This document shows, piece by piece, positions 39,073-52,427 of a DNA stretch of 64,000 nucleotides. Source of the stretch: Desulfovibrio piger (GTDB taxonomy: Bacteria > Desulfobacterota > Desulfovibrionia > Desulfovibrionales > Desulfovibrionaceae). Below the pieces are notes generated by a model. It was not told the DNA's origin and ran no database searches. It saw only the letters and a list, made by a program, of their open reading frames with translations. Location of the stretch: the NCBI RefSeq assembly GCF_012843875.1, contig NZ_JABAFY010000004.1, forward strand, positions 62,001 to 126,000. Reading direction: 5' to 3'. Position numbers and translations under genes: made by a program. Each line of letters opens with the position of its first letter. The stretch's first letter is position 1.

Positions 39073-39627
39073 CTAGTCTTCGTAGACCGAGTAGGCGTGT
39101 TTGGCCATCAGCTCGTAATTGTTGCGCAGGGCGTCATGCAGACGGGCATTTTCGATGGCCACGGCGGAGATGGCGGCCACGGCCATCATGAAGCTGTCTT
39201 CGTCGTCGGTGAACTCGCGCTCTTCGGAGGAGTAGACGCGGATCAGGCCGATGACCTTGCCGCCCACGCTCAGGGGAGCGGAAAGCACGGAGACCAGGCC
39301 CTCAGCCTTGGCGGATTCGGGATACTGGAAGCGACCGTCAGAGGTGGCGTCCTTCAGGTGGATGGCCTTGCCGGACAGCACTTCGCTGTCCAGGCCGCTG
39401 CGTTTCACTTCCACGGGGCCTTTGCGCATGTAGGTGGCGGAGAGGCCGTAAGCGGCGCTGGGCAGCAGGAAGTGCCCGGTGCTGTCCAGCAGGCGGATGG
39501 TGCAAGCCTTACAGTTCATGGTCTGTGCCGTGTGCTCGCTGATCTTGTGCAGCACGTCCTTGGGATCAAGGCTGGCATTGATGGCCAGGGCCACATCACG
39601 CAGGGCGCGGAAATAATCCTGGGGCAT
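39073..39627 (-). CDS. Single GAF-domain protein
   Basis: The 184-residue protein begins [20 protein letters not shown] and consists almost entirely of one GAF domain: [19 protein letters not shown] (core strand), [37 protein letters not shown] and [19 protein letters not shown]. No output domain is present, so it may sense a ligand or redox state and act through a partner. Cys in NCKAC could bind heme or nucleotide, but this is speculative. AAAGGAGG precedes the start. It lies upstream of gapA. Confidence 0.85.
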   Translation of the reverse strand: MPQDYFRALRDVALAINASLDPKDVLHKISEHTAQTMNCKACTIRLLDSTGHFLLPSAAYGLSATYMRKGPVEVKRSGLDSEVLSGKAIHLKDATSDGRFQYPESAKAEGLVSVLSAPLSVGGKVIGLIRVYSSEEREFTDDEDSFMMAVAAISAVAIENARLHDALRNNYELMAKHAYSVYED

Positions 39628-39879
39628 GGAAGACCTCCTTTGGATGGGGTGACGCCTTCCCCGGCAGGCGTCGGTGATTGCCGTTGGCCGCCCCGGGCGC
39701 AGGCGCGTTACCGGGGATGACGGACGCGCGCGGGACGGCGGGGATGGGATAGTCGTCGGCCGGTCGCCCGGCAACGGGATATCCGGATGGGACATGCGGC
39801 GGGTTCCCGGCTGTGCCCCGGGAAAGGAGGTGGGAGCTCTCCTGTCCGGCATGCCTGTCCAGGCAGGCATGCCTCAGGC

Positions 39880-40986
39880 TCAGCTCTTGAACATGAAGCG
39901 CCGCATAGAAACATTAAGCACGATGCCCAGTAATGTGAAGTTCACTACCGTGGCACTGCCGCCGTAGCTGATGAAGGGCAGGGGGATGCCCACCACGGGC
40001 ATGAGCCCGATGACCATGCCCATATTGATACATATCTGCCAGAAAAAGTAAAAGAAGACACCCACGGCCAGCATGCTGCCGAAACGATCCTTGGCCTGGA
40101 CCACCGTGGAGAAGATGGACAGTAGGAACAGGCAGAACAGCGTCACCAGGGCCACGCAGCCCACAAAGCCCCATTCCTCGCCGAATACGGCCAGGGCAAA
40201 GTCCGAGTGGCGCTCGGGCAGGAAGTTGAGCTTGTTCATCATGCCTTCCATGTAGCCCTTGCCCCACAGCTCGCCGGAACCGATGGCGATGCGCGACTGC
40301 AGGATGTGGTAGCCCGCGCCCAGGGGGTCGTCGCCGGGATTGAGGAAGGTGAGCACGCGTTGCTTCTGGTAATCGTGCATGAGCACGCACCACATGAGGG
40401 CGGCCACGCCGGGCACGGCCAGCAGGCAGGTGCCCAGCACATAGCGGCGCAGGCCGTGGAACAGGATCATGCCGCCCATGATGAGCAGCACCATCATGGC
40501 CGTGCCGAGGTCGGGCTGCTTGAGGATGAAGACCACGGGCACCAGCCCCACGGCCAGGACGGAAAAGAAGTTCTTCCAGCCCAGGGGCTGGCTGTCGCGG
40601 GCCAGCAGGCGCGCCACCAGAATGAGCACGGCGATCTTGATGGGTTCCGAAGGCTGGATGGTGAACAGGCCGAAGGAGATCCAGCGCTTGGCGCCGTAGA
40701 AGGTGGAGCCGACCAGGGGCACCAGCATCAGCAGCACCAGGAAGATCAGATAGGCGGGCCAGGCCAGATTGCGCAGCTGCCGGTAGTCGAACAGCGTGGC
40801 CAGCAGCATGCAGCCCAGGCCGCACAGGCCCCAGACCAGCTGGCGCTGGTAGAAGCTCTCGAAGGCGAAACCGGTCTCCACGCGGGTGCCGCTGGCGGAA
40901 TAGAGGTTGGCCACGCCCGTGAAGTAGAGCAGCAGCATGCAGGCCAGCAGTGCCCAGTTGATATAGCCGAGAAGGCGCTTGTCCAT
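39880..40986 (-). CDS. rodA: SEDS peptidoglycan polymerase RodA
   Basis: Lateral-wall glycosyltransferase of the elongasome. The 368-residue polytopic protein carries typical RodA landmarks: GAKRWISFGLFTIQPSEPIKIAVLI, VLTFLNPGDDPLGAGYHILQSRIAIGSG, NFLPERHSDFALAVFGEEWGF and GIPLPFISYGGSA. It is the last gene of mreB-mreC-mreD-mrdA-rodA, with 18 bases after mrdA. It forms a complex with PBP2 (mrdA). Confidence 0.96.
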   Translation of the reverse strand: MDKRLLGYINWALLACMLLLYFTGVANLYSASGTRVETGFAFESFYQRQLVWGLCGLGCMLLATLFDYRQLRNLAWPAYLIFLVLLMLVPLVGSTFYGAKRWISFGLFTIQPSEPIKIAVLILVARLLARDSQPLGWKNFFSVLAVGLVPVVFILKQPDLGTAMMVLLIMGGMILFHGLRRYVLGTCLLAVPGVAALMWCVLMHDYQKQRVLTFLNPGDDPLGAGYHILQSRIAIGSGELWGKGYMEGMMNKLNFLPERHSDFALAVFGEEWGFVGCVALVTLFCLFLLSIFSTVVQAKDRFGSMLAVGVFFYFFWQICINMGMVIGLMPVVGIPLPFISYGGSATVVNFTLLGIVLNVSMRRFMFKS

Positions 40987-41004
40987 GGGGCGTTCCTGTT
41001 GTCG

Positions 41005-43014
41005 TCAGCGGCGACGGCGCTTGGGGGGATCGTTGCTGTCGTTGGTCATGCCCGGCAGGGGGCCTGATACGGTGCCCAGCATCCTGCCGGCGGGCTGGGG
41101 CGCTTCCGGCGCCCTGTAGCCGGGCGCGGCGGTATCCGGCCCGAAAAGATATTCGTAGACTTTTTTGGCCACGGGGCCGGCCACGCTGGAACCGCCGCCA
41201 CCGTGTTCCACCATGACGATGACCACATAGGTCTTGCCGTTCTTGCTGCCCCAGGTGGCGATCCAGGCATGGTCGCGGTGCAGGTAGGCCAGCTCCGCGG
41301 TGCGCAGGCGGCGGTCGTTGGCGGTCATCTTCAGTTTGGTCACCTGGGCCGTACCGGTCTTGCCGCCCATGTCGGCATCGTGGCGGCCCACCACCTTGGC
41401 GGTGCCGCCCCCGGCCGTGCGGCGCATGGCCTGGACCACGAAGCGCAGATGGCCCAGCTCGGCGGGGATGCGGCCGCGCACCTCGCGGGGGGCATCTTCC
41501 AGCAGCTGGGGCTTGAGCAGGTCGCCGCCGTTGAGCATGGCCGACACATAGACGGCCATCTGGATGGGCGTGACCAGGGTGAAGCCCTGACCGATGGAGG
41601 TGTTGAACGTATCGCCGCGTACCCAGACCTGCTTGCGGTAGCGCTGCTTCCAGTCACGCGAGGGCACCAGGCCCGAACGCTCGTGGGGCAGGTCCACCCC
41701 GGTGGGGCGGCCGAAGCCGCATTGCTTGGCAAAGGCCGAGATCTTGTCGATGCCCAGGCGCTCGGCCATGATGTAATAATACACGTCGCAGGAGTTGATG
41801 AGCGACTGCTCCAGCGTCTGGCTGCCGTGCCCGCCGCGCCGCCAGCAGCGGAAGATCTGGTTGCCCAGCTTGGTCTGGCCGCCGCAGAAGACGGTCTCGC
41901 GGGGATCCACGCCGTTCTCGAGGAAGAACACGGCCATGAGCAGCTTCCAGACCGATCCCGGCGGGTAGACGCTCTGGATGACGCGGTTCTGCAGGGGATA
42001 GCGCTTGCTGGTGCGCAGGGCTTCCCAGTCGCGACGGGAGATGCCCGCGGCGAACAAATTGTTGTCGTAGGCCGGGGAGGTCACCAGCGCGCGCAGCTTG
42101 CCGGTGTCCGGCTCCATGACCACCACGCAGCCCGCCTCGCCGGCAAGGGCGTCCCAGGCGGCCTGCTGCAGGTCGCGGTCCAGCGAAAGGGCCAGCTCCT
42201 GTCCGGCGCTGGGGGCCTCGCTCAGGCTCTTGGCCAGCATGCGCCCGTGGGCGTCCACTTCCATCTGGTACAGGCCCTTGTGGCCGCGCAGGCGCTTTTC
42301 CAGCTCCAGTTCCAGACCGGCCTTGCCCACCAGATCGCCCATGGCCAGATCGGGATCTTTCTCCATCTCGGCGCTGTTGGCTTCGGCCACATAGCCGAGC
42401 ACGTGGGCGAAAAGGTCTTTTTCGGGATAGTGGCGGTTGGTACGGACCATGATCTCCAGGCCGGGCCAGTTGACCAGCTCGGCCTCGATGCGGGCCACCT
42501 GGCCGAAATCCAGACCGGAGACCAGCGGCAGGGCCTCGAAGGGCTTGGTCTTGAAGCGGTCCTGGTTGTAGCGGTTCTGGAGCTGCTCCAGCGGCGTGTC
42601 CGTCCACTGGCTGATCTGGGCCAGGGTGGCGGGGATGTCCGGGCAGTCCTCGCGGATGATGCCCAGGCCGTAGGCCGTGCGGTTGTCGGCCAGGATATTG
42701 CCGTGATCGTCGAAGATGCGGCCGCGCGGGGCGAAGATGCGCTCCGTGCGCAGGCGGTTTTTCTGGGCCTGTGTAGTCATCTCCGGCCCCAGATGGAGCT
42801 GGAGGTACCAGAAGCGGGTGACGAAGACGAAAAAGAAGATGCCCACCAGCACCTGCAGGAGCAGGATGCCGCTGCGCGGCGGCTGGTAGCGTTCGCTTTC
42901 CACCTGTATGGTCAGCCAGGAACGCCAGTTCTTGCGCTTGCGGCGGGGGGCCTCCGTCAGGGGAGAGGCCGGTTCCGGAGCGGCAGAGGGGAAGATACGC
43001 CTATTCTTCGTCAT
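41005..43014 (-). CDS. mrdA: Penicillin-binding protein 2 (transpeptidase)
   Basis: Class B monofunctional transpeptidase for cell elongation. The 669-residue protein has a basic cytoplasmic N-terminus, one transmembrane anchor (LLLQVLVGIFFFVFVTRFW) and the PBP dimerisation domain (RGRIFDDHGNILADN). The catalytic domain has SVWK (Ser354-Lys357) in YPPGSVWK, SCD (408-410) in place of SxN, and KTG (552-554) in GGKTGTAQ. It overlaps mreD by 14 bases and lies upstream of its partner rodA. Confidence 0.95.
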   Translation of the reverse strand: MTKNRRIFPSAAPEPASPLTEAPRRKRKNWRSWLTIQVESERYQPPRSGILLLQVLVGIFFFVFVTRFWYLQLHLGPEMTTQAQKNRLRTERIFAPRGRIFDDHGNILADNRTAYGLGIIREDCPDIPATLAQISQWTDTPLEQLQNRYNQDRFKTKPFEALPLVSGLDFGQVARIEAELVNWPGLEIMVRTNRHYPEKDLFAHVLGYVAEANSAEMEKDPDLAMGDLVGKAGLELELEKRLRGHKGLYQMEVDAHGRMLAKSLSEAPSAGQELALSLDRDLQQAAWDALAGEAGCVVVMEPDTGKLRALVTSPAYDNNLFAAGISRRDWEALRTSKRYPLQNRVIQSVYPPGSVWKLLMAVFFLENGVDPRETVFCGGQTKLGNQIFRCWRRGGHGSQTLEQSLINSCDVYYYIMAERLGIDKISAFAKQCGFGRPTGVDLPHERSGLVPSRDWKQRYRKQVWVRGDTFNTSIGQGFTLVTPIQMAVYVSAMLNGGDLLKPQLLEDAPREVRGRIPAELGHLRFVVQAMRRTAGGGTAKVVGRHDADMGGKTGTAQVTKLKMTANDRRLRTAELAYLHRDHAWIATWGSKNGKTYVVIVMVEHGGGGSSVAGPVAKKVYEYLFGPDTAAPGYRAPEAPQPAGRMLGTVSGPLPGMTNDSNDPPKRRRR

Positions 43015-43471
43015 GCGAACATGCCAGGGGCCGCGTGGCCGTCAGAAGCAACCAGGCCACGGGCAGGTAAAGGGCCTGGATCAGGCTCCTGTCCAAAAAT
43101 TCCTGCGGATCGAAATGCACGGCATAGAGCGGGGAGAACAGCCAGCCCAGGCCGAAGCAGGCCCCGCCCAGGCAGATGGAGAGCAGCAGCACGAGGAAGA
43201 AGTTCCCCAGGCCCAGCAGCCAGCGCAGCAGGCGGTAGATCAGGCAGACCAGCGCGTACCAGACGATGGTGGCCCCGAAGGGGCTGGTGCCGATGCCTTC
43301 CTGCAGCAGGACGAAGAGCGGCAGCAGCCAGCAAAGGTTCTTGTAGTCCCTTTCCTGCAACAGGATGACCAGCCCCACCACCAGGGCATCGAGGCAGGGG
43401 ACGAGGCTTTGCACGCAGATGCCCAGGGCCACGAAGCACAGCCACCAGAAGATGTTGCGCACGGCCTGCAT
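43001..43471 (-). CDS. mreD: Rod-shape-determining protein MreD
   Basis: The 156-residue protein has about five transmembrane helices (for example FWWLCFVALGICVQSLV, LVVGLVILLQ, FFLVLLLSICLGGACFGL). It sits between mreC and mrdA as MreD does in the conserved cluster. Sequence conservation of MreD is low, so the call rests mostly on size, topology and context. It overlaps the PBP2 gene. Confidence 0.88.
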   Translation of the reverse strand: MQAVRNIFWWLCFVALGICVQSLVPCLDALVVGLVILLQERDYKNLCWLLPLFVLLQEGIGTSPFGATIVWYALVCLIYRLLRWLLGLGNFFLVLLLSICLGGACFGLGWLFSPLYAVHFDPQEFLDRSLIQALYLPVAWLLLTATRPLACSHDEE

Positions 43472-43474
43472 GGG

Positions 43475-44365
43475 CTAGCGCTCCCTTTTGGGGGGCCGGG
43501 GCGGGCCCACGAAGTCCGGGGCGGGCTCGCTGGGGCGCAGGGGCCGGTTGATGCCGCTGGGCTCCAGCAGCAGCACTTCTTCCAGACGGCGCACGTCCAC
43601 CAGGGGCCGGGCCGTGACGGCCAGAAACTGGGTGGAGTCCGAGGGGGCCACGCTGTCCACGGTGGCCACGGGGATGCCCTTGGGATATTTGCCGTCCAGA
43701 CCGGAGGTGATGAGGATCTCCCCGGCGGTCACCGGGGCGTCGCGTTCCACAAAGCCCACTTCCAGCGGCTGTTCCAGGCCCTGTCCGCTCAGGATGCCGG
43801 CCGAGCGGCTCTGCTGGGCGAACACGGCGATGCGGCTGCCCGGGTCGGTGATGAGCAGGACCGTGGCGGCATGGGGGCTGGCCCGCAGCACGCGGCCCAC
43901 AAGGCCCATGTTGGTGACGATGGGGGTGCCGGGGCGGGCGCCCGAGGTGTAGCCCCGGTTGATGGTGATGCTGTCCTGGATGGCGTTGGGGCCCATGCGT
44001 CCGGCCAGGATGCGGGCGCCCACGGGCTTCCAGGCGCTGTCCACGGGCAGCTGCACCAGCTCGCGCAGCCGGGCCAGTTCCGCCAGATCCTCGCCGTGGG
44101 AGACGATGCGGGCCTGCAGTTCGGCCACCTGGGCGCGCAGGCGCTCGTTCTCTTCGCGCACGCCCACCAGATCCACATAGCGCCGCCAGGCGTCCATGAC
44201 GCTGCCCTTGACGGAATCGAAGGTGCCCAGCACCGTGCCGCTCATCTCCAGGCCGACGTTGGCGGCGATGTCATCGAGCGTGTGCGTGCGCTGGTTCCAG
44301 GAATACATGCCCAGAAACAGCACCAGAAGGCCGCCCGCCATGAGGAGAAAGCGTCGGAATGTCAC
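43475..44365 (-). CDS. mreC: Rod-shape-determining protein MreC
   Basis: The 296-residue protein has a short cytoplasmic N-terminus, one transmembrane helix (FLLMAGGLLVLFLGMYS), a periplasmic coiled coil (EENERLRAQVAELQARIV) and the beta-barrel core with ITINRGYTSGARPGTPIV and GLVGRVLRASP. The tail is Pro-rich (PAPDFVGPPRPPKRER). MreC organises PBP2 activation in the elongasome. It follows mreB and is three bases from mreD. Confidence 0.95.
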   Translation of the reverse strand: MTFRRFLLMAGGLLVLFLGMYSWNQRTHTLDDIAANVGLEMSGTVLGTFDSVKGSVMDAWRRYVDLVGVREENERLRAQVAELQARIVSHGEDLAELARLRELVQLPVDSAWKPVGARILAGRMGPNAIQDSITINRGYTSGARPGTPIVTNMGLVGRVLRASPHAATVLLITDPGSRIAVFAQQSRSAGILSGQGLEQPLEVGFVERDAPVTAGEILITSGLDGKYPKGIPVATVDSVAPSDSTQFLAVTARPLVDVRRLEEVLLLEPSGINRPLRPSEPAPDFVGPPRPPKRER

Positions 44366-44445
44366 AGTGGCACCCGTGAGAGCAGCAGGAAAAAAAGGAC
44401 GGCCGTGCCGGAAAAAGGCGACGGGCCGTCCTGCACTTGCAAAGA

Positions 44446-45726
<1,281 letters not shown>

Positions 45727-45743
45727 CTAAAAAGGCGTGAATC

Positions 45744-46682
45744 ATGCTGCTTTGGCATACCCTGGCCACCTATTTCCGGCGCAAATACGGCGTCCGGGTG
45801 CAAAAAATTCCACTGGATGCGGGCGCCACCTGCCCCAACCGGGACGGCACGCTCTCCGCGCGGGGCTGCATCTTCTGCAACGACAGCGGCTCCGGTTCCG
45901 GCATGGGCCTGCGCGGTCTCGACCTGCGCGCCCAGTGGGACGCCTGGTACACCAAGTACACCACCACGGACAGCGATCGCCTGTTCATGGCCTATCTGCA
46001 ATCCTTTTCCAATACCTACGGCCCGGCCTCACGGCTGGCGCATCTGCTGGAACAGGTGGCGGCCCTGCCCGGCTGCCGGGGCATCGCCGTAGGCACGCGG
46101 CCGGACTGCCTGGACGGGGAAAAGCTGGCCCTGCTGGCCGGCTGCGGGCTGGACGAGGTCTGGCTGGAGCTGGGACTCCAGACCTGCCGGGACGACACCC
46201 TGCGCCGCATCAACCGCGGGCACACGGCGCGTCAGGCCGAAGAGGCCGTACGCGCCGCGCTGGATGCCGGGCTGCTGGTCTGCGGGCACCTCATGGCCGG
46301 GCTGCCCGGTGAGGACGAGAACGATTTCCTCGACGGTGTGGACTGGGCCGTCTCGCTGGGCATGCAGGGCCTCAAGCTGCACAACGTCTATGTGCCGCAG
46401 GGCACGGAACTGGCCCGGCAGTGGCGGGCGGGCGGCTACCGTCCCCTTGCCCGGGACGAATATGTGGACATGCTGTGCGCCGCCCTGCCGCGCATCCCCT
46501 CCACCGTGGTCATGCAGCGCATCCAGGCCGACCCCGCGCCGGGCGAGCTGCTGGCCCCTGCCTGGGCCCTGGAGAAACGCGGCATCATCACCGACCTGCG
46601 CCGTGCCCTGGCCGCCCGCGGCCTCTGGCAGGGTTGCCGCGCCGATGCCGCGGAGGCCCGGCCGGAGTGGTTCGGCGGGTAG
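45744..46682 (+). CDS. Radical SAM protein, YhcC/TIGR01212 family
   Basis: The 312-residue protein has the expanded radical SAM cysteine motif C-x-N-R-D ... GCIFCN (Cys in TCPNRDGTLSARGCIFC), then GSGSGMGLRG. The TIM-barrel parts include YLQSFSNTYGP, AVGTRPDCLD, WLELGLQTCRDDTLRRINRGHT and GHLMAGLPGEDENDF. The TIGR01212 family is cytoplasmic and its substrate is not well defined; tRNA-related roles have been proposed for YhcC. A GGCTTGAAGTCAAGC palindrome lies about 85 bases upstream. Divergent from mreB. Confidence 0.85.
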   Translation: MLLWHTLATYFRRKYGVRVQKIPLDAGATCPNRDGTLSARGCIFCNDSGSGSGMGLRGLDLRAQWDAWYTKYTTTDSDRLFMAYLQSFSNTYGPASRLAHLLEQVAALPGCRGIAVGTRPDCLDGEKLALLAGCGLDEVWLELGLQTCRDDTLRRINRGHTARQAEEAVRAALDAGLLVCGHLMAGLPGEDENDFLDGVDWAVSLGMQGLKLHNVYVPQGTELARQWRAGGYRPLARDEYVDMLCAALPRIPSTVVMQRIQADPAPGELLAPAWALEKRGIITDLRRALAARGLWQGCRADAAEARPEWFGG

Positions 46683-46922
46683 GGGACAGGAACGTTTTTT
46701 TGAGGGGCTGGGAACTATGGTGCTGTGACCGCGGTCTCCGGGAAGGGGAAGGCGAACAGACCGGGAGCGCCAGGCCATCGGGGAGATACCATGTGGGGCA
46801 GGCCGCCCCGCAGACAGGCAGGCAACGGGCCGTGCCCTTCCTTGCGAACGGGCGGGCTTTCTGGCATACTTTCTGCCTGCGGATTCCTGTGCGCGGGGCA
46901 TCTGTTCCCCAAGGAGTATGAC

Positions 46923-47711
46923 ATGCAGCCAGAGCTTCTTCTTTTCGACATCGGCAATACCTGCATCAAGGTCGGTCTGGCCGACTCCCGGGGGGTGATG
47001 ACCTCCTACAATCTGCGCACGGACCCCGCCCAGACCTCGGACAGTCTGGGCCTGACCCTGCTGGAGCTGCTGCGCCACGCCGGTGCCGAGCCCCGTTTCA
47101 CGGCCTGTGTGGCCTCGTCGGTGGTGCCGGGTTTCGATCCCCTGTTGCGTGAAGCCGTCCAGCGCTATCTGGGCTGCCCCCTGTGGATGGTGCCGCAGGA
47201 CATGCCCATCCCCCTGCAGAACCATTACGAGCGCCCGCAGGAAGTGGGCGCCGACCGCCTGGTGGGCGCCTATGAGGCGCGCCGTCTGCATCCCGGCCCG
47301 GAATCCCTCATCGTGGTGGACTTCGGCACGGCCGTCACCTTTGACTGCATCAGCGGCAATGCCTACCTCGGCGGCCTGATCTTTCCCGGCCCGCGCACGG
47401 CCATCTCGGCCCTGGCGCGCGAAACGGCCCAGCTGCCCCGCGTCAACCTGGACGTGGACGCCCTGGAGCCCGCGCCCGGCCGCAGCACGTCGGTGAGTAT
47501 CCAGCACGGTCTGGTCTTCGGCTTCGCCTGCATGGTGGAAGGCCTGACGCAGCGCCTGAAAAAGGGCCTGCCCGGTGACTGTCTGGTGCTGGCCACGGGC
47601 GGCTTTGCCCCGTCCATCGCGCGCATCAGCCCCGACGTCTTCGATGCCGTGCTGCCCTCGCTCTTGCTGGAGGGCCTGCGCCGCCTGTATTACGAACGTC
47701 ACCCCTATTGA
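46923..47711 (+). CDS. coaX: Type III pantothenate kinase
   Basis: Phosphorylates pantothenate, the first committed step of CoA synthesis. The 262-residue protein has the ASKHA motifs: LLFDIGNTCIKVGLAD (phosphate 1), VGADRLVGAYEA and VVDFGTAVTFDCI. Type III enzymes are insensitive to CoA feedback and have high Km for ATP as family traits. AAGGAG precedes the start. It lies 240 bases downstream of the radical SAM gene and 207 upstream of eno. Confidence 0.94.
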   Translation: MQPELLLFDIGNTCIKVGLADSRGVMTSYNLRTDPAQTSDSLGLTLLELLRHAGAEPRFTACVASSVVPGFDPLLREAVQRYLGCPLWMVPQDMPIPLQNHYERPQEVGADRLVGAYEARRLHPGPESLIVVDFGTAVTFDCISGNAYLGGLIFPGPRTAISALARETAQLPRVNLDVDALEPAPGRSTSVSIQHGLVFGFACMVEGLTQRLKKGLPGDCLVLATGGFAPSIARISPDVFDAVLPSLLLEGLRRLYYERHPY

Positions 47712-47720
47712 GGGCCGTAG

Positions 47721-49220
<1,500 letters not shown>

Positions 49221-49263
49221 TCCGGCGGACGCAGGCACGGCCTGCCGTCATCCGTATTCCCGA

Positions 49264-49287
49264 GGGGGCCGCAAGGCCCCCTTTTTT
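49264..49287 (+). terminator. Rho-independent terminator after eno
   Basis: GGGGGCC, GCAA, GGCCCCC, TTTTTT, about 45 bases after the eno stop. Confidence 0.93.
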
Positions 49288-49312
49288 ATGCGGCAGGGAG
49301 AGCTTGTCGGAC

Positions 49313-49347
49313 AAAAGCGCCGCCTTCATCAAGAGAAGGCGGCGCTT
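49313..49347 (-). terminator. Terminator of the SBP-EAL protein gene
   Basis: AAAAGCGCCGCCTTC, ATCAAGA, GAAGGCGGCGCTTT; on the minus strand the stem ends in GCGCTTTT. It is about 70 bases after the stop of the gene ending at 49416. Confidence 0.85.
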
Positions 49348-49415
49348 TACTTTTTGGGGGAGGGGCGTCAGACGGAGCCCTTCTCCGTCGGAGAAGAGGC
49401 CTCCGGAGCATGTGG

Positions 49416-52400
49416 CTATTTCCGCTCCAGCTCGTGGGCATCCACGTAGGCGTCGAAGGTCTCCAGATCCATGGGCGGGGAGAAGAGATAGCCCTGTCCG
49501 TACTTGCAGTGCGAGGCAAGGAGCTTTTGCAGCTGGTCTTCGGTCTCCACGCCCTCGCAGAGGATCTCGATGCCGAGGCGGCGGGCCATGTCCACGAGCG
49601 AGGAAATGATGATCCAGACCGAGCGCTGCTTTTCCTGCCCGGGGGCTAGGAAGGCCCGGTCCAGCTTGATGGTGTCGAAGCCGAAGGAATGCAGCATGGC
49701 CATGGAGGAATAGCCCTTGCCGAAGTCGTCGAGGCTCAGGCCGATGCCCGCACGGCGCAAGGCATCAAGGGTGCGGATGAAGGCTTCTTCATCCAGCCAG
49801 GCCATGCTTTCCGTGACCTCCACATGCAGCAGGTGGGCGGGAACATCGTGGCGGGCCGCGATGCCGAGGACGGTCTCGACATAGTTGTCGTGGAAGAACA
49901 GGGCCTTGGACTGGTTGATGCTGATGGGGGGCACCTTTTTGCCTTCGTCCAGGTGGCGGCGTATCCAGGCGCAGACCGTATCCAGGACAAAGAGGTCCAG
50001 TTCGCGGATGAAGCCGTTCTGCTCGAACAGGGGGATGAATTCGTCGGGATAGACCATCTTCCCGTCCGGGCCCTGCCAGCGGATGAGGGCCTCGGCCCCG
50101 AGCAGTTTCCTGTCCGCAAGGCAGACCTGGGGCTGCATGAAGACGGTGAACTCCCCGTGTTCCAGGGCGTTGACCATGCGGTTTTCGATGTCGTTGGCCT
50201 TGAGCTGCCGGGCCCCGATGAGCTCGTTGTAGATCAGGAACTGCGAGCGGTAGCCGCCGGAAGCGATACTGGCTTCCGCCGTTTCGGCATAGAGCAGATA
50301 ACGGGAGACGAAGCGCTCGGATTCGTTGATGTTTTTTCCCGCCCCCGACGTGGGCTGCGGTTCGTGTTCTTCCATGTCGGCGTCGTTGCGGATGACGTAC
50401 ACGCCACAGGAGAAGCTCACCGGGCGCTGGTACAGCTTGCGGGCCATGTCCGCGACGCTGAACAGCTCTTCCATGCGCTGGGTGAAGGTGGTCTCGTCAG
50501 GGCATCTCCAGAGCAGGAGATATTGTCCCGAGCCGCTGTAGGCGGCCAGTTCCCCCTGGCGGCTGCGCAGGGCGAACTCGCGGTTGCAGAAGCGGATCAG
50601 GCTGTCCCCGGTGCGCAGGCCGCAGGCCCGGTTGATGAGCTTGAGCTTGCGGATGTTGATGGTGGACAGATAGTAACGCCGCGGGTCCTTTTGCAGGATC
50701 TTGGCCGCATCTATAAGGAACCTGGCCCGGTTGGGGCCCTGCGTCACGGGATCGGTGAGCGCCGCCGCGCGGAGATCGGCCAGACGCCGCCTGTTGTGGC
50801 GCATGACGAGGAGCATGATCAGGCCCAGCAGCAGGCCCAGGCCGCAGAGCGTCTCCACCAGGTTCCGGCGCAGGAAACGGCGAATGACGTCCAGCAGGGA
50901 ATCCGGCGCGGCGGAAAGGAGCAGGGCGTCGATGGTGGCCGTGGTGGTGGAGGTGATGACCTTGTCCAGCACGGAAGTCACGAAGGGCGAGGCATGGGGC
51001 GAGATGCCCAGCGCCATGGGATACATGGCCCGGGTGGGGAGCAGCAGCTCGTCCTTGGGCGGATCGTCCTGGAGGGAGGCCGCAGGGTAGGGCCAGAGGT
51101 AAACGTCCACTTCCCCTTTCTCAAAAGCTTTGCGGCAGGCGTCGATATTGGGGAAGATCTTGGGGGTGTCCTCGGGGTAGGCGCTCTGGTAGGCCAGCAT
51201 CACGCTGCGCATCTCGCGGGTGAAGCCCACCGTGCAGGACTGGCCGGGGATATTTTTGTCATGGAGCCGGCCCACCACCGTGATGGGCGCGTTATAGAAG
51301 GGCCTGCCCGAAAAGATGTTCTGGCTGCGCAGGAAGGAAAGCTGGGGATAGACGTCGGGCATGATGTCCGCCGTACCGTCGGCCAGCGCCTTGAGACAGG
51401 CGTCATAGGAAGGCTGGGGAAGGAATTCGAAACGGATGCCGCTCTGGCGTTCCAGCATCTTCAGGAAGGCATAGAGGAAATTGCCCCCGAATTCGGGGTC
51501 CATCATGTCCTGTTCGCGGCTGTAGGCCACGCGGATGGCGGGCTTGGTGGCCAGCCACCGGCATTCGGACCGGGTGAAGACCACGGGCATGTCCGAGGAG
51601 ATGTTGAGATAACTGTCGTACAGGCGGGCCAGATAGCTGGGATGATTCAGGAGGATCTGGAGCATGGCCTCGTTGAGGGGAGCCATGACCTCCATATCGT
51701 CCTTGCGGGTGACGAAGAAGAAAGGATCCGTGGAGATGGTGGCCACCACCTTGGTACCATTGCCGCGCAGCACACCGTCCACATAGCCGTCGATGCGGCC
51801 TTCGGCCAGGGCCTGGGCCATCTCGTAACTTTCCTCAAAAAAAACGGGGGTGAACGAAAAGCCGTTCTGTGCCGCGAAACGCGTCATCACGACATATTGC
51901 TGGGAATCGTTGAAAAAGCCGATGCGCATGCCGTTGAACGCATCGAGATCCATGTAATATATGTCGCTCATGCTGGAGACATGCAGACAGGTGTTCTCGT
52001 ATCCGGCACGCAGTTTGGAAAAGCTGTAGAGCCGGGAACGCTCGGGCGTGAAGCTGATGCCGCAGGAAAGGTCGATGGTGCCGTCGTCCAGGCGCTGGGC
52101 CAGCTCGTCGAAGCGGATCTTGACCCACTTGTATTCCCATCCCGTATAGCGCGAGATGGCCGTGAGCAGGGCCACGGCATAGCCGGAAAGGTGTTCCCCT
52201 TCACCTTCGAAAACGCCGTGCTGGTCAAAATAGCCCACACGGATGATCTTGGATGCTTTATAATTGGCGGCGATGTCTTCGGGAGAGAAAAAATGGAAAG
52301 TCGTCCTGTTCAGGGGCAGGCTCGTTTCCGCCTGGACCGGGGTTTTCCCGGAGGAGGCGGCGGCGAGAGCTCCCAGGGGAACGGGCAGGAGCAGGCAAAG

Positions 52401-52427
52401 CAGGAAAAGCAGCAAAGTTCGGAGCAT
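49416..52427 (-). CDS. Periplasmic-binding-domain EAL phosphodiesterase
   Basis: Membrane-anchored c-di-GMP phosphodiesterase, 1003 residues. Order: signal peptide ([20 protein letters not shown]), two amino-acid-type periplasmic binding (SBP_bac_3) modules at about 60-290 and 295-510, one transmembrane helix at about 525-543, a degenerate GGDEF at about 555-690 and an EAL domain at about 740-1000. The GGDEF signature is replaced by SGSGQ (631-635), so cyclase activity is unlikely. The EAL keeps its catalytic and metal residues: E779, N838, E870/E873, D900-D901, K921, E958 and Q978. External small ligands are probably sensed and c-di-GMP degraded. No clear ribosome-binding site. Confidence 0.88.
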   Translation of the reverse strand: MLRTLLLFLLCLLLPVPLGALAAASSGKTPVQAETSLPLNRTTFHFFSPEDIAANYKASKIIRVGYFDQHGVFEGEGEHLSGYAVALLTAISRYTGWEYKWVKIRFDELAQRLDDGTIDLSCGISFTPERSRLYSFSKLRAGYENTCLHVSSMSDIYYMDLDAFNGMRIGFFNDSQQYVVMTRFAAQNGFSFTPVFFEESYEMAQALAEGRIDGYVDGVLRGNGTKVVATISTDPFFFVTRKDDMEVMAPLNEAMLQILLNHPSYLARLYDSYLNISSDMPVVFTRSECRWLATKPAIRVAYSREQDMMDPEFGGNFLYAFLKMLERQSGIRFEFLPQPSYDACLKALADGTADIMPDVYPQLSFLRSQNIFSGRPFYNAPITVVGRLHDKNIPGQSCTVGFTREMRSVMLAYQSAYPEDTPKIFPNIDACRKAFEKGEVDVYLWPYPAASLQDDPPKDELLLPTRAMYPMALGISPHASPFVTSVLDKVITSTTTATIDALLLSAAPDSLLDVIRRFLRRNLVETLCGLGLLLGLIMLLVMRHNRRRLADLRAAALTDPVTQGPNRARFLIDAAKILQKDPRRYYLSTINIRKLKLINRACGLRTGDSLIRFCNREFALRSRQGELAAYSGSGQYLLLWRCPDETTFTQRMEELFSVADMARKLYQRPVSFSCGVYVIRNDADMEEHEPQPTSGAGKNINESERFVSRYLLYAETAEASIASGGYRSQFLIYNELIGARQLKANDIENRMVNALEHGEFTVFMQPQVCLADRKLLGAEALIRWQGPDGKMVYPDEFIPLFEQNGFIRELDLFVLDTVCAWIRRHLDEGKKVPPISINQSKALFFHDNYVETVLGIAARHDVPAHLLHVEVTESMAWLDEEAFIRTLDALRRAGIGLSLDDFGKGYSSMAMLHSFGFDTIKLDRAFLAPGQEKQRSVWIIISSLVDMARRLGIEILCEGVETEDQLQKLLASHCKYGQGYLFSPPMDLETFDAYVDAHELERK

